Shown here: one piece after another, positions 1 through 9,753 of the stretch
Numbering within the stretch: the first letter of the stretch is position 1
How the letters are laid out: each line of letters begins with the position of its first letter
Source of the DNA: Chara braunii
Lineage: Eukaryota; Streptophyta; Charophyceae; Charales; Characeae
DNA: 20,688 nt
Reading direction: 5' to 3'
Assembly (NCBI GenBank): GCA_003427395.1
Contig: BFEA01000116.1
Coordinates: 1,949,616-1,970,303, forward strand
Program-made: the position numbers and the translations under genes
The notes under the pieces: model-generated
The model's database searches: none
What the model was told of the DNA's origin: nothing
The model's input: only the letters and a program-made list of their open reading frames with translations

Positions 1-35
1 ATAAGGTTTGTTGGGTCCCTGTAACAAAAGCTCTT

Positions 36-130
36 AGATAAGGTTTGAGATACATAGTTTCTCCAGATAAGGTTTGAGATACATAGTTTCTCCAGGTCTA
101 AGTAAGGTTTCAGATACATAGTTTCTCCAG
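36..130. repeat. 29-bp tandem repeat, three copies
   Basis: Two adjacent copies (36-64 and 65-93) share the unit AGATAAGGTTTGAGATACAT plus AGTTTCTCC. A third copy (94-130) carries a short insertion and one G-to-C change. The truncated start at position 1 also reads ATAAGGTTTG, so the array may run out of the window on the left. No function can be read from it. Confidence 0.85.
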
Positions 131-640
131 GATGGATGCATACGAGGATGGGAGGAAGCTGCTGGGTATACACTCTATGGGACTATACCACAGTTGAGGG
201 TAAGCTGTAGGACACCAAAATGGGGGGATAGGTTGGTCTAGAGGGGGGTACCGAGATCTCGAAAAAAGAACAGGATGTTTGGTGGAGTTTGATCTGGGAC
301 GATGTGAGACCGAGTGACTGGAGGGGCAACCCTGGGACCGGAGCTGCCGTCTTCGCGACACACATAATGTGTGTCTGGGTACGTAGGTGTTTTTCCCGGC
401 CATTATGCCTGCCTCGGGATTGGGATGGCTGATTGGTGCACTGGGAAGACACCCCCAGCCCCCTCTGCGGAGCAGTCTAGTGCGGCCGATGCATTAGGCT
501 GGACCTTTGTTCTGTCAGACATTTCAAACCTGTTTTTGCTTGCTGGTAATAAGTAACTGGACTGCATTCCCCCAGAAAGGGCAAAGCAAGTTTGCATCCC
601 TCCCTTGAACAAAAAAAAGGGGCTGTGTTCCCAAGCTGTT
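131..640. other. Unassigned stretch, no gene seen
   Basis: Open frames on both strands are under about 100 codons, overlap each other and match no family I know. No RNA gene, simple repeat or inverted terminal repeat stands out. Confidence 0.5.
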
Positions 641-677
641 GGGTAGTTCCAAAAAAATGGTCATTGTCTCCAGAGGG

Positions 678-727
678 ACCGGTGGGACTGTTCGGGCTGT
701 GCCGCTCCGAACAATGAACCACCCGGT
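678..727. repeat. Imperfect inverted repeat
   Basis: The left arm at 678-695 (ACCGGTGGGACTGTTCGG) pairs imperfectly with the right arm at 707-727, with a short GC-rich loop between. A second, perfect 8-bp pair follows: ACAACGGG at 744-751 with CCCGTTGT at 772-779. Both lie just before the direct repeats at 841-1000 and may belong to one decayed element. Confidence 0.5.
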
Positions 728-840
728 TGAAGAGTGCCAACGGACAACGGGTAGAGTGCCACTGCCCTTTGCCCGTTGTGTGAAGCAGGCACAGGCCATA
801 GGGTCCGTCAAAAATGTGGCCCCTCGTATATTGACGCATC

Positions 841-1000
841 TGTCAGGAGAGTTGTTGGGCAGTGTTGCTTCACACACATTTTTCATGGTTGCGATGCAGA
901 CTGGCACAGCCGACTGCCTAACAACTGTCAGGAGAGTTGTTGGGCAGTGGTGCTTTACCCATAGGTGTTTTTTATGGGCAGTGGTGCTTTACACACATTG
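841..1000. repeat. Direct repeats with an embedded hairpin
   Basis: TGTCAGGAGAGTTGTTGGGC followed by AGTG and TGCTT occurs at 841-870 and again at 926-957. A shorter third piece, GGGCAGTGGTGCTTTAC, lies at about 977-993. The second copy also forms a hairpin: ACTGCCTAACAACT at 913-926 pairs with AGTTGTTGGGCAGT at 935-948, with one G-T pair and an 8-nt loop. The overlapping 150-codon plus-strand frame (639-1091) runs through these repeats and is probably not a gene. Confidence 0.65.
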
Positions 1001-1093
1001 TTCAAGGCTCACCCCCCAGAAAATTGTTTTGGGATTTTTAAACTATTTTCTGGCCCTTTCAGAAAGCAAAAGAGGGCCACGCTGTGACTGATT

Positions 1094-1094
1094 C

Positions 1095-1161
<67 letters not shown>
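1094..1161. repeat. (GT)n(AG)n compound microsatellite
   Basis: A run of GT dinucleotides to 1110 passes directly into about 25 AG dinucleotides ending near 1161. The Glu-Arg and Ser-Leu open frames across it are by-products of the repeat. Confidence 0.97.
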
Positions 1162-1163
<2 letters not shown>

Positions 1164-1369
1164 GTACACAGGCTGGATACTGCCTTGAGGTTGGTGTGGC
1201 CTTATTCACCCCCTGTCTGTAAACCTTCTGTCACCTGTTTTCTTTTTTCTTTTTTTCGGGGTTTTTCCGGACGTCCGAGTCCGTCGTAACCATGACATTT
1301 TCACTTCTCTCATACAGAGGATACATTTTGCCGTATTCCTGATTTTCGCGGAGCCAACCATCAGCTGGA

Positions 1370-1373
<4 letters not shown>

Positions 1374-1416
<43 letters not shown>
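1374..1416. repeat. Poly(T) tract, 43 nt
   Basis: An uninterrupted run of T. It could be the poly(A) tail of a retroposed sequence inserted on the minus strand, but the sequence at 1417 onward does not match the poly(T)-linked C-repeat seen elsewhere in the window, so its source is unknown. Confidence 0.9.
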
Positions 1417-1417
<1 letters not shown>

Positions 1418-1982
1418 AACAAAGCAGATATCATGTAACCGGGAAATGGTCCTGGCGTCCCCTACATCATTTGCTGCACCCAAATGGGCTAAGCAAGGCA
1501 CTCTTGGCCAAACCTATCCCTACCACAGCCCCACAAGGTCATGACAACCAAACCCAATCCCAATCCCAACCCTAAAACAAAAATTGTGTTCCCTAATTTA
1601 AGAAACCGAAATCCTATTCCACCCCTTCTCCAAACCGCCATTATTATGCAACCCTAATCTAGCGAAATCCAAGCCAGGTAACAAATCACCAACCAAAAGC
1701 ACGAAAACAAGATTGTCAATGATCTAATCCTAATTAGTACCCATGGACAGAATCCCAAAATGCTTCACAAAAGTTCCAACTCTATACCCTATGCACCTCC
1801 AATCAGCAACCCCAACTAAAATCCGAATCAGCAACCCACGTGATGGACCACCCCACAGGCAAAAGCAACAACCATTCACATAATTCACACTCTACACCCT
1901 GTATACCTCTAATTAACGCCGCCAACCAGCAACAAGGTAGCAGATCTTTGCCAATCTCTGAAAATCACGATCGTAATGAGCG
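1417..1982. other. Unassigned AC-rich stretch
   Basis: Plus-strand AC-rich DNA with short runs such as CCCAATCCCAATCCC near 1556. Frames are short and overlapping. No gene, RNA or element boundary was recognised. Confidence 0.45.
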
Positions 1983-2100
1983 CCAATCCTACCTAGCAAG
2001 TATCGCTAGCCTAGTTGTCGACAAACAAAGTCAACGAATTACCAATCCTACCTAGCAAGTACCGCTAGCCTAGTTGTCGACAAACAAAGTCAACGAATTA
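1983..2100. repeat. 59-bp tandem duplication
   Basis: The unit at 1983-2041 is repeated at 2042-2100 with one visible substitution (TATCGC versus TACCGC). Each unit holds the short palindromes GCTAGC and GTCGAC. The near-identity implies a recent duplication. Confidence 0.93.
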
Positions 2101-2774
2101 CCAGTCCACAAAGACTCTAATTATACGCCCCAAAGTTCCCCAAACAACCGTGATTGGTACTATTCTATACTGAGAAGACACAGCCATTGCAAATGATTAG
2201 AATCTAAAAACACAATGAAGAATCTGTGAAAGCACCAAAGGTAAGAGAATCATGAGCAACACCACACCCGACGTAGGAGCTTAGACAACAATGCCGCAGC
2301 TTGAAACCCGTTATCAGTGACGGTGGGCAATACTGGTCGCGGCATGAAGTCCGTTCTCTCACTCCCGGAAGTCAGCGTTTGTCGATGCACTCTTGTCCTT
2401 TTTCTCCAGCTCTTCGCACAGATAAAACTGCAACCGCCATTGCAACATGATCGTGTTCCGTATCTGTAATCAGAGGTCAAAAGCCCCTGATCAGGTGATA
2501 CTACTGATATGTACGATGAGCAGATCTTGCCCGCCGACCAACCCTGCATCTCTCCCCTTCCGTCTGCGGCCAATCTAGGATTACCAACTTTCGTTGGCCA
2601 CGATCAGGCTATGGCAGGTGCATGGTTGTGCCCCCTCGAAGCAGCCTCCACCTCAGCGCCCACACGCTCTATCACCTCTCCACCTCCGCCATACCCAACA
2701 GCAAGTTCTGGCTAAGCGCAGCTTATCCGCAGGTGCCCCCGTGCGATCGCCCGCCACCCGCGCATCGTAACGCA
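2101..2774. other. Unassigned stretch
   Basis: A 107-codon minus-strand frame (2250-2573) and short plus-strand frames match no family I know. A small 5-bp hairpin with a 4-nt loop (CCAAC-TTTC-GTTGG) lies at 2584-2597, short enough to be chance. Confidence 0.4.
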
Positions 2775-2800
2775 CTAGTGCAGCGTTACCGCTGCACTAG
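2775..2800. repeat. Perfect 11-bp hairpin with 4-nt loop
   Basis: CTAGTGCAGCG at 2775-2785 and CGCTGCACTAG at 2790-2800 are exact reverse complements around the loop TTAC. The stem partly continues outward (ACGCA against CGTGT). It has the same style as the hairpins clustered at 19798-20255. Confidence 0.85.
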
Positions 2801-2882
2801 CGTGTCCCTACTGCAAAAAAAAACACCATGTCAGACGGGAAGGATAGTCCTACCCTTAACCTCTTGGCTGACATCTGGGACT

Positions 2883-2938
2883 TTATTATTGTTATTATTG
2901 TTGTTATTGTTGTTATTATTGTTATCATTATTGTCATT
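2883..2938. repeat. (TTA/TTG)n trinucleotide repeat
   Basis: Imperfect TTATTATTG units fill this stretch. The hydrophobic Ile/Val or Leu open frames across it come from the repeat and are not membrane segments of a real protein. Confidence 0.9.
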
Positions 2939-3551
2939 TCTTGGTTCCATGAGTACTGTGGAATTAGGAATGAGTATGTCCATGGCCTATTTGTGTGTTC
3001 GTATTCCTTCATAAAGAATCATAATGGATTTTTTTATTTTTTTTTGCACGATTATTTATGTTTGACAGATAGTGGCCTGCTATTTATTACCCATTGAGAA
3101 ATTACAATGCTTAGGTGGTATGTTGTGGGAGAGAGAGGTGGTGAACATCCCCTAGGCCTACAGCTGGAAATCAGACAATAAATTAAATATGTAAGAATTG
3201 CCAACGCGTATGTGCCCCTCTACATCCCCGACAGCCAAGACACAGGGCAGGGTTCTTTGTTCTTTGAAATTGAACCTTTTTCAAAGGAGTTAGCCCTTAA
3301 TATTATTGTGTCCAATAGGATTTGAGCTCTTGACCTGCTTATGAATAGTTACAAGTATGTATCATTCAGTCATCAGGCAGGTACCTGAGCAGGGTTCTTG
3401 GATCATGGGTATCAGGTGTATTCTGACACAAGTCACATGACATATATTGTGGCCGGGCACTTCAGTTCAGCTGTGTGTGCACTGCAACCACCTCTCCCTT
3501 CTGATGTAATATAGCTTCTAGTTGGGGACTTCAATGCCAGTGTTTTTCAGC

Positions 3552-3554
<3 letters not shown>
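2939..3554. other. Unassigned AT-rich stretch
   Basis: No coding frame of note. Around 3315-3390 the minus strand contains GAGCTCAAATCC, loosely like a tRNA B box, but no matching A box was found, so no RNA gene is called. Confidence 0.45.
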
Positions 3555-3622
<68 letters not shown>

Positions 3623-3640
3623 CGTGCGTGCGTACGTGCA
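3555..3640. repeat. (CT)n microsatellite
   Basis: About 33 CT dinucleotides at 3555-3620, followed by a short (TGCG)n run to about 3640. Purine-pyrimidine asymmetry is complete over the CT part. Confidence 0.97.
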
Positions 3641-3669
3641 ACACACATACACATATGCATCACATATTA

Positions 3670-3834
3670 GGGCCTCGCCACACCACTGTCGAAACGAGAA
3701 AAGTACGAGCGCATCTTCCCCGGAAAGCGATCAGATGCATCTGTTACTATTCATAGTAATGGATGCATCTGGCCACTAATTGCGGGAACATGCAGTCGTA
3801 CCTTTTTCGTTTCGACAGTGGTGTGGCAAGGGCC
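3670..3834. mobile_element. Foldback MITE, Tourist/PIF-Harbinger-like, 165 bp
   Basis: Nearly the whole element is one imperfect palindrome centred at about 3751, where TTACTAT meets ATAGTAA across 2 nt. The left end reads GGGCCTCGCCACACCACTGT and the right end, on the minus strand, GGCCCTTGCCACACCACTGT. The trinucleotide TTA flanks it on both sides (3667-3669 and 3835-3837). A TTA/TAA target duplication with termini beginning GG is characteristic of non-autonomous PIF/Harbinger (Tourist-like) elements. It encodes nothing. The superfamily is inferred from the termini and target site alone. Confidence 0.82.
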
Positions 3835-3888
3835 TTAGTGACCTCTGGTCTCTTCTGCCACCACATAGATCACAGTGGCAGCTCTGTC

Positions 3889-4009
3889 CATCTGTTTGTC
3901 CGTTTGTCTGTTTGTCAGTTTGTCAGTTTGTCAGTTTGTCCATTTGTTTGTCCGTTTGTCCATTTGTCAGTTTGTCTTTCTGCCTGTTTATCTGTTTTGT
4001 TTGTCTGTC
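3889..4009. repeat. (TTTGTCNG)n octanucleotide minisatellite
   Basis: Units such as CAGTTTGT and CCGTTTGT repeat about a dozen times with small variation, ending in a looser TCTG-rich tail. A C-rich homopolymer stretch follows (about 4013-4040). The Cys/Val/Ser-rich frames across it are repeat by-products. Confidence 0.9.
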
Positions 4010-4285
4010 CTTCCCCCCGCCCCCCCCCAATTCCCCCCCACCATTCTCTCTCCCTGTGTCTATGAGCCTCGCTGCACTGCTTGCCCCACCCCAGTTTTAG
4101 TGACTGATGCGTCTACACACTCAGTTGCCCCTCCTTTCTGACGAAGGCAAATGTGAAAGCAGCAGACAACCATGGACAGTGAGTAGGGCCTGTTTTCCCC
4201 ACCCGCAACTGGTGCTGTATGGGGGAATGTTTCCAGCGGCCATCCCTTGGGGTGTGTTTTCCCTTGAAGGTGGGTATGGCAGAAT

Positions 4286-4385
4286 ACCCCAAGTGGTTAA
4301 GAAGTTAAAATGCCCGCAGGGTATAGCAGAGTACACCTCTGTAATTCCAGAAGTTAGTTGACTGCTCTTATATGGATTTGAATCT
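4286..4385 (+). other. Possible decayed class-II tRNA-like sequence
   Basis: CCAAGTGGTTAAGAAG near 4289 resembles the D-arm/A-box of Leu or Ser tRNAs, and GGATTTGAATC at 4373-4383 resembles a B box. The roughly 85-nt spacing suits a class-II tRNA with a long variable arm. I could not build a convincing acceptor stem, so this is at best a relic or a SINE head, and chance similarity is possible. Confidence 0.25.
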
Positions 4386-4475
4386 TTGCATTCTAACCCT
4401 GTCGTGGGGTTCTGCAAGTTTGCATTCTATCCCTTTTTAAAAAAAAACAAAAACAAAAGCAAAAAAAAAGACAAT

Positions 4476-4540
4476 GCTCCAAAGCCTCCAATCTATTTGT
4501 GGGGAGCCACACGTGCTGGGAACCAGGGCCAGCGTCCCAT
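4476..4540 (-). repeat. C-repeat copy 1, terminal core only
   Basis: Carries the family core CTCCAATCTATTTGTGGGGA followed by GC and a small hairpin (GCTGGGAACCAGGGCCAGC), ending CAGCGTCCCAT. An A-rich tract (4438-4469) adjoins it on the left. It lacks the second, GATAAGAGC-loop hairpin seen in other copies. Minus strand is given by analogy with copies where poly(T) lies on the left of the plus strand, as expected for a minus-strand poly(A) tail. Confidence 0.75.
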
Positions 4541-5150
4541 TAGGAACATTTGGAGAACATATACGGAAAAAAATCGAGATANCGGGGCCATTACCAGNCT
4601 TCGGCTANGAACAGGATCATGAGCAATTTCTAGCCTATTAGACAAAAGNCCTCATGAGATAGGCTAAAATTCAGAAAAAGTCTGAAGAAGCTTGGAAATA
4701 TGAGAGCGGAGGGTCAAAACTGAACCCACCTACTATCCAAAACTCCCCCCCTCAACAGACGGAACGTCGGTCCAAGCTTTCAGTCCTCGTACCAGAACTC
4801 ACTTGATCTCATACCCCCTTCTGCTAGGGTAACAGGGCACCACAACCTTCCCCAGTACTGACCAACCTAGTTCTGACGGACAGGAAGTGCATTCCTCCCT
4901 CGGCATTTCCCTTAGCGGCAAGCCCCTGACACCAGGTTACAGGCTTAACACCTCGGCGCCGGCTACGTCAGACGGTCTGGTCATGCCTTCCACCCTCAGC
5001 ATAACTCCACAGGCCTCAAGCTCCCCCTAGGTCACTGAGCAAAACTCCAGCACCGGCCTGTGTCATCCCAGCATCGTCCTTCTAACCTACTTACCTAAAC
5101 AAACAACCCTTCCCCTGTTGAGAGCCCCCTTACTACCTCCCATCCTCTAG
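4541..5150 (-). repeat. Dispersed-repeat body, part 1, with ambiguous bases
   Basis: Immediately after the C-repeat core this segment shares GATAC-like CGGGGCCATTACC and GGCTAAGA with 18840-18875, so the two loci are related copies. Further on it holds decayed units of the CTAGG...ACAGGGCA...CCAGCACCGGCC module. Four isolated N characters (4582, 4598, 4608, 4649) break the sequence. No reverse transcriptase or other transposon protein could be read. Confidence 0.6.
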
Positions 5151-5537
5151 TTCTTTTTTTGAAAAAATGACAAATTTATGAAGAAAGCCTTGAGATACCA
5201 GGACCAAAAGACAACTGTGTAACCTACACAAGAATACTGAAATTCTCTGTCCTCCAAAGCTCGGATCGAAGAAGCAATCTGAACGAAAAAAACCACCTGC
5301 CTTAGGGCCTTTCAGCAGCCCAACCCTACCTGCCTCACCCCTATATCCCGATGCCCAATCTCTACCAGGCCTCATGCCCCCAACTGCTAGGTTACAGAGT
5401 GGCACGACCCACCCCAAAAAAACCCCACCTGCTAGGCCACAGGGCAAAGCGCCCCGCCCCGGCTCCGGCCAGCATCGACTAGGCACCAGCTCACCAAAAG
5501 ACATTAGAGTGCCTTCCACCCTCGACAACTCCCCAGA
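5151..5537 (-). repeat. Dispersed repeat, copy A (partner at 19374-19779)
   Basis: This aligns along its length with 19374-19779 in the same orientation, with scattered substitutions and small indels. Long identical runs include the stretch around CCGGCCAGCATCGACTAGGC. Both copies keep a minus-strand open frame (131 codons at 5133-5528; 120 codons in the partner) sharing segments such as VGGMRPGRDWA and FRSxCFFDPS, but with many amino-acid differences. I do not recognise this product. It may be part of an element's coding region or simply an open frame in a C-rich repeat. Confidence 0.85.
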
Positions 5538-6540
5538 TCTCTCTACCAGGTCTCATGCCCTCGTACAGCTCGAGTTATAGGGCAGCACGACCAAGCCCCA
5601 GCACCAACCAGCGTCGTTCTGGCCTCGTCTATTCGCAAACCACCGGGACTCAAGACTAAGGCAAAAAGCAGTCAAACCACCAATCAGCACCATAGTTGTA
5701 GATCGCATCACTCATCTCCTTCATGTACTGGTTGCAGATACCCCCCCCAAAATCCCCCTGATCCAACTCCGGCAAGTCTTACCACGATGAAGCCACCATC
5801 TCCACCGCTTCTGTACCCTATTTTAACCCTACAGGCTAGGCCCTTCGTCGCAGAGCGCGTCATCTCCCTCAGTCACATCCACCACAACCCCCTGCCTCCA
5901 GCACCAAACCTTGGAAGAATTTTTCAATTAGAAAAAATTAGGAAAAACAGGCACAAAAATCCTGAAAAATCACATGAACATTTCAGTGCCCAGTATTCCC
6001 ACAGGGAGAGGGGAAGAGAGGGAAAAACCACCCTCTCTCCATATGGAAAGTCCAACGCCTATTGAAGTCTCAGTTACATGTAAAGGGGTCACAAGAGCCA
6101 AGGGATTACTCCTCTTCCCCAAAAGACAACCCCCTGTCTGTTCACTGCCTCCGCGGCAAGGCGTCCCCTCGCCTCCCCGCCCCAGTTCAGAACAGCCTCC
6201 AGAACATCCCTCCTGCTCCCTCAGTCGCATACAATACCCCCTAAAGTATGCCCCGACAGAGCCGAAGATCCACCTTCCTTCCTGCTCCACCACCTCCAAG
6301 CGGAACAGCCCTCTCAACTCTCACCCTGCCGACATCAACACCCCTTGTCCTTTCTCCCCAACCACCATAGCTGATCCGACCCAAAAATTAGCGTGGCCCA
6401 AAAAAAAAAAAAGGATAAACCCTCAATACCGCCCCTACCCTCACAAAGATCACACCACCCACCTTGTGTAACCCACGCAGGGAAGGACTCCAACCCTAAA
6501 GGAGATATCCATTCCAACACCTCTGACCTTGATCCCACAA
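5538..6540. other. Unassigned C-rich region
   Basis: The first 85 nt hold one more unit of the module in the neighbouring repeat (CTACCAGGTCTCATGCCC ... CCAGCACCAACCAGCGTCGT). Beyond that I see no repeat. A 165-codon plus-strand frame at 5974-6471 is Pro/Ser-rich, ends in a KKKK-rich stretch caused by an A-run, and has an overlapping 115-codon minus-strand frame. Neither resembles a known family, and I do not call a gene. Confidence 0.45.
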
Positions 6541-7140
6541 CATCACGGATTGAGACTCCCTTACTAAGAACAACAAGATAGAACTAATTACTTGAGTAAA
6601 CACTATTCGAAAAAATTTGTAAGAGCTAAATTTATCCAACCTAGCCCACGTTGAGTAAGAATTTAAAAAATAGGAAAAAATCCCAGATTTCCGTCTACAA
6701 AATCAGAGTACAAATTTCAAAATTTGGGAAAACCGAATTAAGAATTTTTAAGAATTTTTTATGAGTCATGCAAACGAAGTTTGAATCATGAATTTTATCA
6801 TCGAGATTCAGGACATCAATCGAGATGAAGGTAAAATTTGAATCCCGATGGGGAAATAAAATAGGGAATCGATTATGATGTCCAAAAGGATTTACGACTC
6901 TAATTTCTCAAAGAATCACTCAGAAAGTAAATCAGGAAATACTAGGCAGAGAACTAATTCAACAATCAATTATGTATGAGAGAACCATTACGAACTACCG
7001 ATTGAGATCAACTAAGAACTTAGGATTACCATCCATTGGCATCCAATAAATCTTCTAAAAATTTCTCATAGCAGGAAAACGAAATCAAAACATAGATTCT
7101 GAACCCAAAAACAACATAAATAGGTCATGCCTCAAGAGTT
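6541..7140. other. AT-rich stretch, no gene
   Basis: Composition changes sharply from C-rich to AT-rich here. ATCGAGAT recurs near 6799 and 6818. No long frame, RNA gene or terminal repeat is visible. Confidence 0.5.
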
Positions 7141-8100
7141 ACTAATGGTCAATCATCCATCACAATCACGCTAAAAAATAGGCTGCTGCACCACGAGATT
7201 CCGTTGCTGCGTAAAGTGAGTCTTAGTCCGTGCAATCCATCACGTAGCGCTCCACTCTCGCAGTTCCTTGATCCAGCTGCCCCGCCGCTGTAGAGACCAA
7301 ACTCAGCCCTTGCCTCTTCCTGCGGGAGGAACACGTTCGCCTCCCCATAGCCTGTGCTAATGTAGCCCCTCGGCAAGCTGCACTGACCAGAAGAGATTTG
7401 GTAGGACACAATCACCTCCTTATCACTGCCCAGATACAATTGCGCTGTGAGTAACCACGTCAAACCTGTTGACGCGACCTCACAGAGAGTTCAGTCCCTG
7501 CCCAACGATCTGGAGGCCACTAAGTCAAGAAAAAAGAGAGAGAGTAAAAGGCAAGTAAAGGAAATCCCCCACCATCAACCCCCCGCTCGCCCCACCCACC
7601 AGCTCCTCGGCATAATCCCCATTCCACTCCACTGCAACCCACAACCTGCCATCGCACGCCCCCCTCCTACCTTGCCTCCACAAAATCTCCAACGCACGCC
7701 ATCGTCGTTTTACACCTCAGCACGCGCCCTCACAGTATTCCGCCATAAGCTTATCAAAGCGCTTCGCGGTTTCACACCATGGCGTGCAGTAGCATCCTGA
7801 ACGCCAACTTGGGCAAGGCGACAATCTCCTCTCATCCCCATCCTCTCGTCCCCTTTGCCACCAGTATCACTTCCCCCGTTGCCACGGTATTCGCCCTTGG
7901 CCCATGCTACTTCGCGCCGCTCTGTTCACGCACCGCTCTGTGCTCGCCCTCGCCACGCATTGCTGCATCGTGCTCCCGTGATTCCGGTACCAGGCAGGGC
8001 GCAGCGCTCCCGGCCGCGCTGCGCTCCCGACGATCTCACTCGGGTCCTCTAATGGTTGATCTTTGGCTTATAACACAAAGTTGGCAACCCCCTTGACAGG
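7141..8100. other. Unassigned GC-richer region with a hairpin
   Basis: Open frames include 104 codons on the minus strand (7149-7463) and 117 and 105 codons on the plus strand (7447-7800, 7779-8096). None is recognisable and they overlap. An 8-bp inverted pair, GCGCAGCG at 7999-8006 and CGCTGCGC at 8017-8024, lies at the end. The region could be an untranslated part of a retroelement or low-copy DNA; nothing settles it. Confidence 0.4.
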
Positions 8101-8165
8101 GATATAATGCAAAGATTTAAACTCAAAACTTCCCAAAAGGCTATTTCACAAACTTCTGAAATGTC

Positions 8166-8183
8166 AGAGCGGTATTCCGCTCT
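8166..8183. repeat. Perfect 7-bp hairpin with 4-nt loop
   Basis: AGAGCGG at 8166-8172 pairs exactly with CCGCTCT at 8177-8183 around TATT, the same loop as the hairpin at 20240-20255. One such hairpin in this much sequence could be chance. Confidence 0.7.
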
Positions 8184-8291
8184 ACGGTCTCTATGCACGT
8201 ATTCTGGGGGTATTATGGCATATACCTGAGCTTTCAGGGGCACTTCACAAATTTTCCACGCAGATTTTCCCACTATCAATCTATGTCTTAA

Positions 8292-8445
8292 ACAACCAAT
8301 ACTTCCCACCTAAAGTTGAACCCGTTATCAAGCCACAATTTTAGGAAATGTACGGGCCACTACAGGAGTGCCCAAATTCATCCAACTAGAAACGTTTCTA
8401 CTCTATTTTTTTCCGCGGCCAGTAGCTGGGCCAAGTACTGGGGGG
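8292..8445 (-). mobile_element. TTAA-flanked MITE, member 1 (154 bp)
   Basis: TTAA stands at 8288-8291 and 8446-8449. The ends are ACAACCAATACTTCCC on the left and AAGTACTGGGGGG on the right, matching the family ends ACCACCAGTACTT. The interior TCTATTTTTTTCCGCGGCC is the reverse complement of the interior of the 9917-10017 member (GGCAAAAAATAGAGTCGG), so this copy is inverted. It has no coding capacity. A TTAA target suggests the piggyBac superfamily, but that rests on the target site only. Confidence 0.78.
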
Positions 8446-8449
8446 TTAA

Positions 8450-8894
8450 ACAGCCAGTTCACCCGAAGCATAGTATGCCTTTTACCCGTTTACGCGGTAA
8501 GAGCTTTTAGATTTGGGGCCGGTAGCAGAACTGGCAGGTCACTTTGGTGGAAAGGCACAGTCGCAGGCTCGTGAGCGTTGGAAGGTATTGCTTTGTGAAC
8601 TTAGGCCCGTGTGAAGTGCTGGACCAGGTTCTTTCTAAAGCTCTCTAAGGGCAATAGAAGGTGTATGTAGGCATTGTAGAGTAAGCAGGATGGTTTGAAA
8701 AGAAAGAAAGGCAAAAAAAGAAGCAGAGTGAGCAGGCTGGTGGTAATGTCATGCCTGTGGGTACGGCCCGCATCTGGCCTTGAAAAGAGACTTGCTTATT
8801 GACCAGCCCCCATCCTTCTCGAATGCTTCATACGTGTCCTTGAGCTCAACTCTTGAGATCTGCATGAGCCATTCACACTCATGTGTCACCAATT
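8450..8894. other. Unassigned stretch
   Basis: No convincing gene or repeat. A short purine-rich run lies near 8697-8725. Confidence 0.45.
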
Positions 8895-8933
8895 GGAGGA
8901 GGAGGAGGAGGAGGAGGAGGAGGAGGAGGAGGG
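8895..8933. repeat. (GGA)n microsatellite
   Basis: Thirteen consecutive GGA triplets. Polyglycine and polyarginine frames across it are repeat by-products. Confidence 0.97.
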
Positions 8934-9224
8934 GCCCAAATCGAGGAGAAATATCACGAGAACAGAAAAAGAGAACAGGGAGGGGAAAGTGTGAGAGAGG
9001 AGAGGAGTACGCATCTGCAAGGAGGCACAAATCTGATGGTGATGCTGACTAGGTTCATGCTAGCTTAGCGCAAGCGCAACAAAAGTGGGGGCCACTTGTG
9101 GGTGCCTCTTGGCCCTTAAACACAGGTGAAGGGGGAATACAGTGGGAGTGTAAAAGGGACTCAGTTAGTCCTGTGGGACAATGTGGAAAATTTGTGAAAT
9201 CCCCCTGTCATCGCAAAGACTTCG
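8934..9224. other. Unassigned spacer between GGA repeat and MITE
   Basis: Purine-rich at first, then mixed. No feature recognised. Confidence 0.45.
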
Positions 9225-9228
9225 TTAA

Positions 9229-9446
9229 ACCGCCACTATGTTTCCCAGCCAAAGAATGAAATATGCATCTTGCATGCAGCCACAACTTTCGGGCCTCGGC
9301 CTCCGGAGCAAAATGGTTGGCAGCTCCAGCCAAAAGGAGGCCCGCGCTGGTTCTTTTTTTTTTGGCGCTCAGGGCGTTTCGTTTTTTTTTTGCCGCACAG
9401 GGTGTTTCCAGCCCCGGAGCGAAGTGCCTCGGAAGTAACTGGTGGT
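9229..9446. mobile_element. TTAA-flanked MITE, member 2 (218 bp, divergent)
   Basis: TTAA at 9225-9228 and 9447-9450 bounds the element. The left end ACCGCCACTATGTTTCCC and the right end GGAAGTAACTGGTGGT are imperfect inverted repeats of the same family. The interior (GCAAAATGGTTGGCAGCTCC, AGCCAAAAGGAGG, T-runs with TTTTGGCGC) resembles the relics at 16551-16742 and 16899-17070, so these form a longer subfamily. Two runs of T lie inside. Confidence 0.75.
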
Positions 9447-9521
9447 TTAAATCTCATAAACCTACGTCACGGTTTGGTTGTCCAACGAGGGTCATTTTAA
9501 GGTGCTCGCAGGAATAGAATG

Positions 9522-9691
9522 CCTACAAGGTGTTTTGTCTGCCAATGGCAACCCTCTTCACACGAATCGAATGCCCAGCCACCCCAGCCTGTCCGTTATC
9601 ACTCCCTCCGGGATGAATGTTGACCCAAACACGTCTATGATGACTGGGCGTTCTATTTCGGTGAAGACAGCAGTGCAATACCTGTTGTAGG
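9522..9691. mobile_element. Inverted-repeat element, about 170 bp
   Basis: Imperfect inverted arms: the left contains CTCTTCACACGAATCGAATG and the right, on the minus strand, CTGTCTTCACCGAAATAGAA. The arms appear to extend outward to CCTACAA on both ends. The central part and arms resemble 17110-17221 in opposite orientation, so this is a second MITE family. I could not fix a target-site duplication, so the ends are approximate. Confidence 0.6.
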
Positions 9692-9753
9692 AACCCCCAA
9701 TAGTCAGTTGGTTGCGGGGTAGCTTCTCAGCGGGAGAAATGATGCAACCCTAA

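Noticed and set aside
3315-3390. tRNA-like B box on the minus strand
   Set aside because: No matching A box at the right distance and weak agreement with the consensus.
5974-6471. 165-codon Pro-rich plus-strand frame
   Set aside because: No recognisable domain, an A-run codes its KKKK stretch, and an antisense frame overlaps it. Composition explains the lack of stops.
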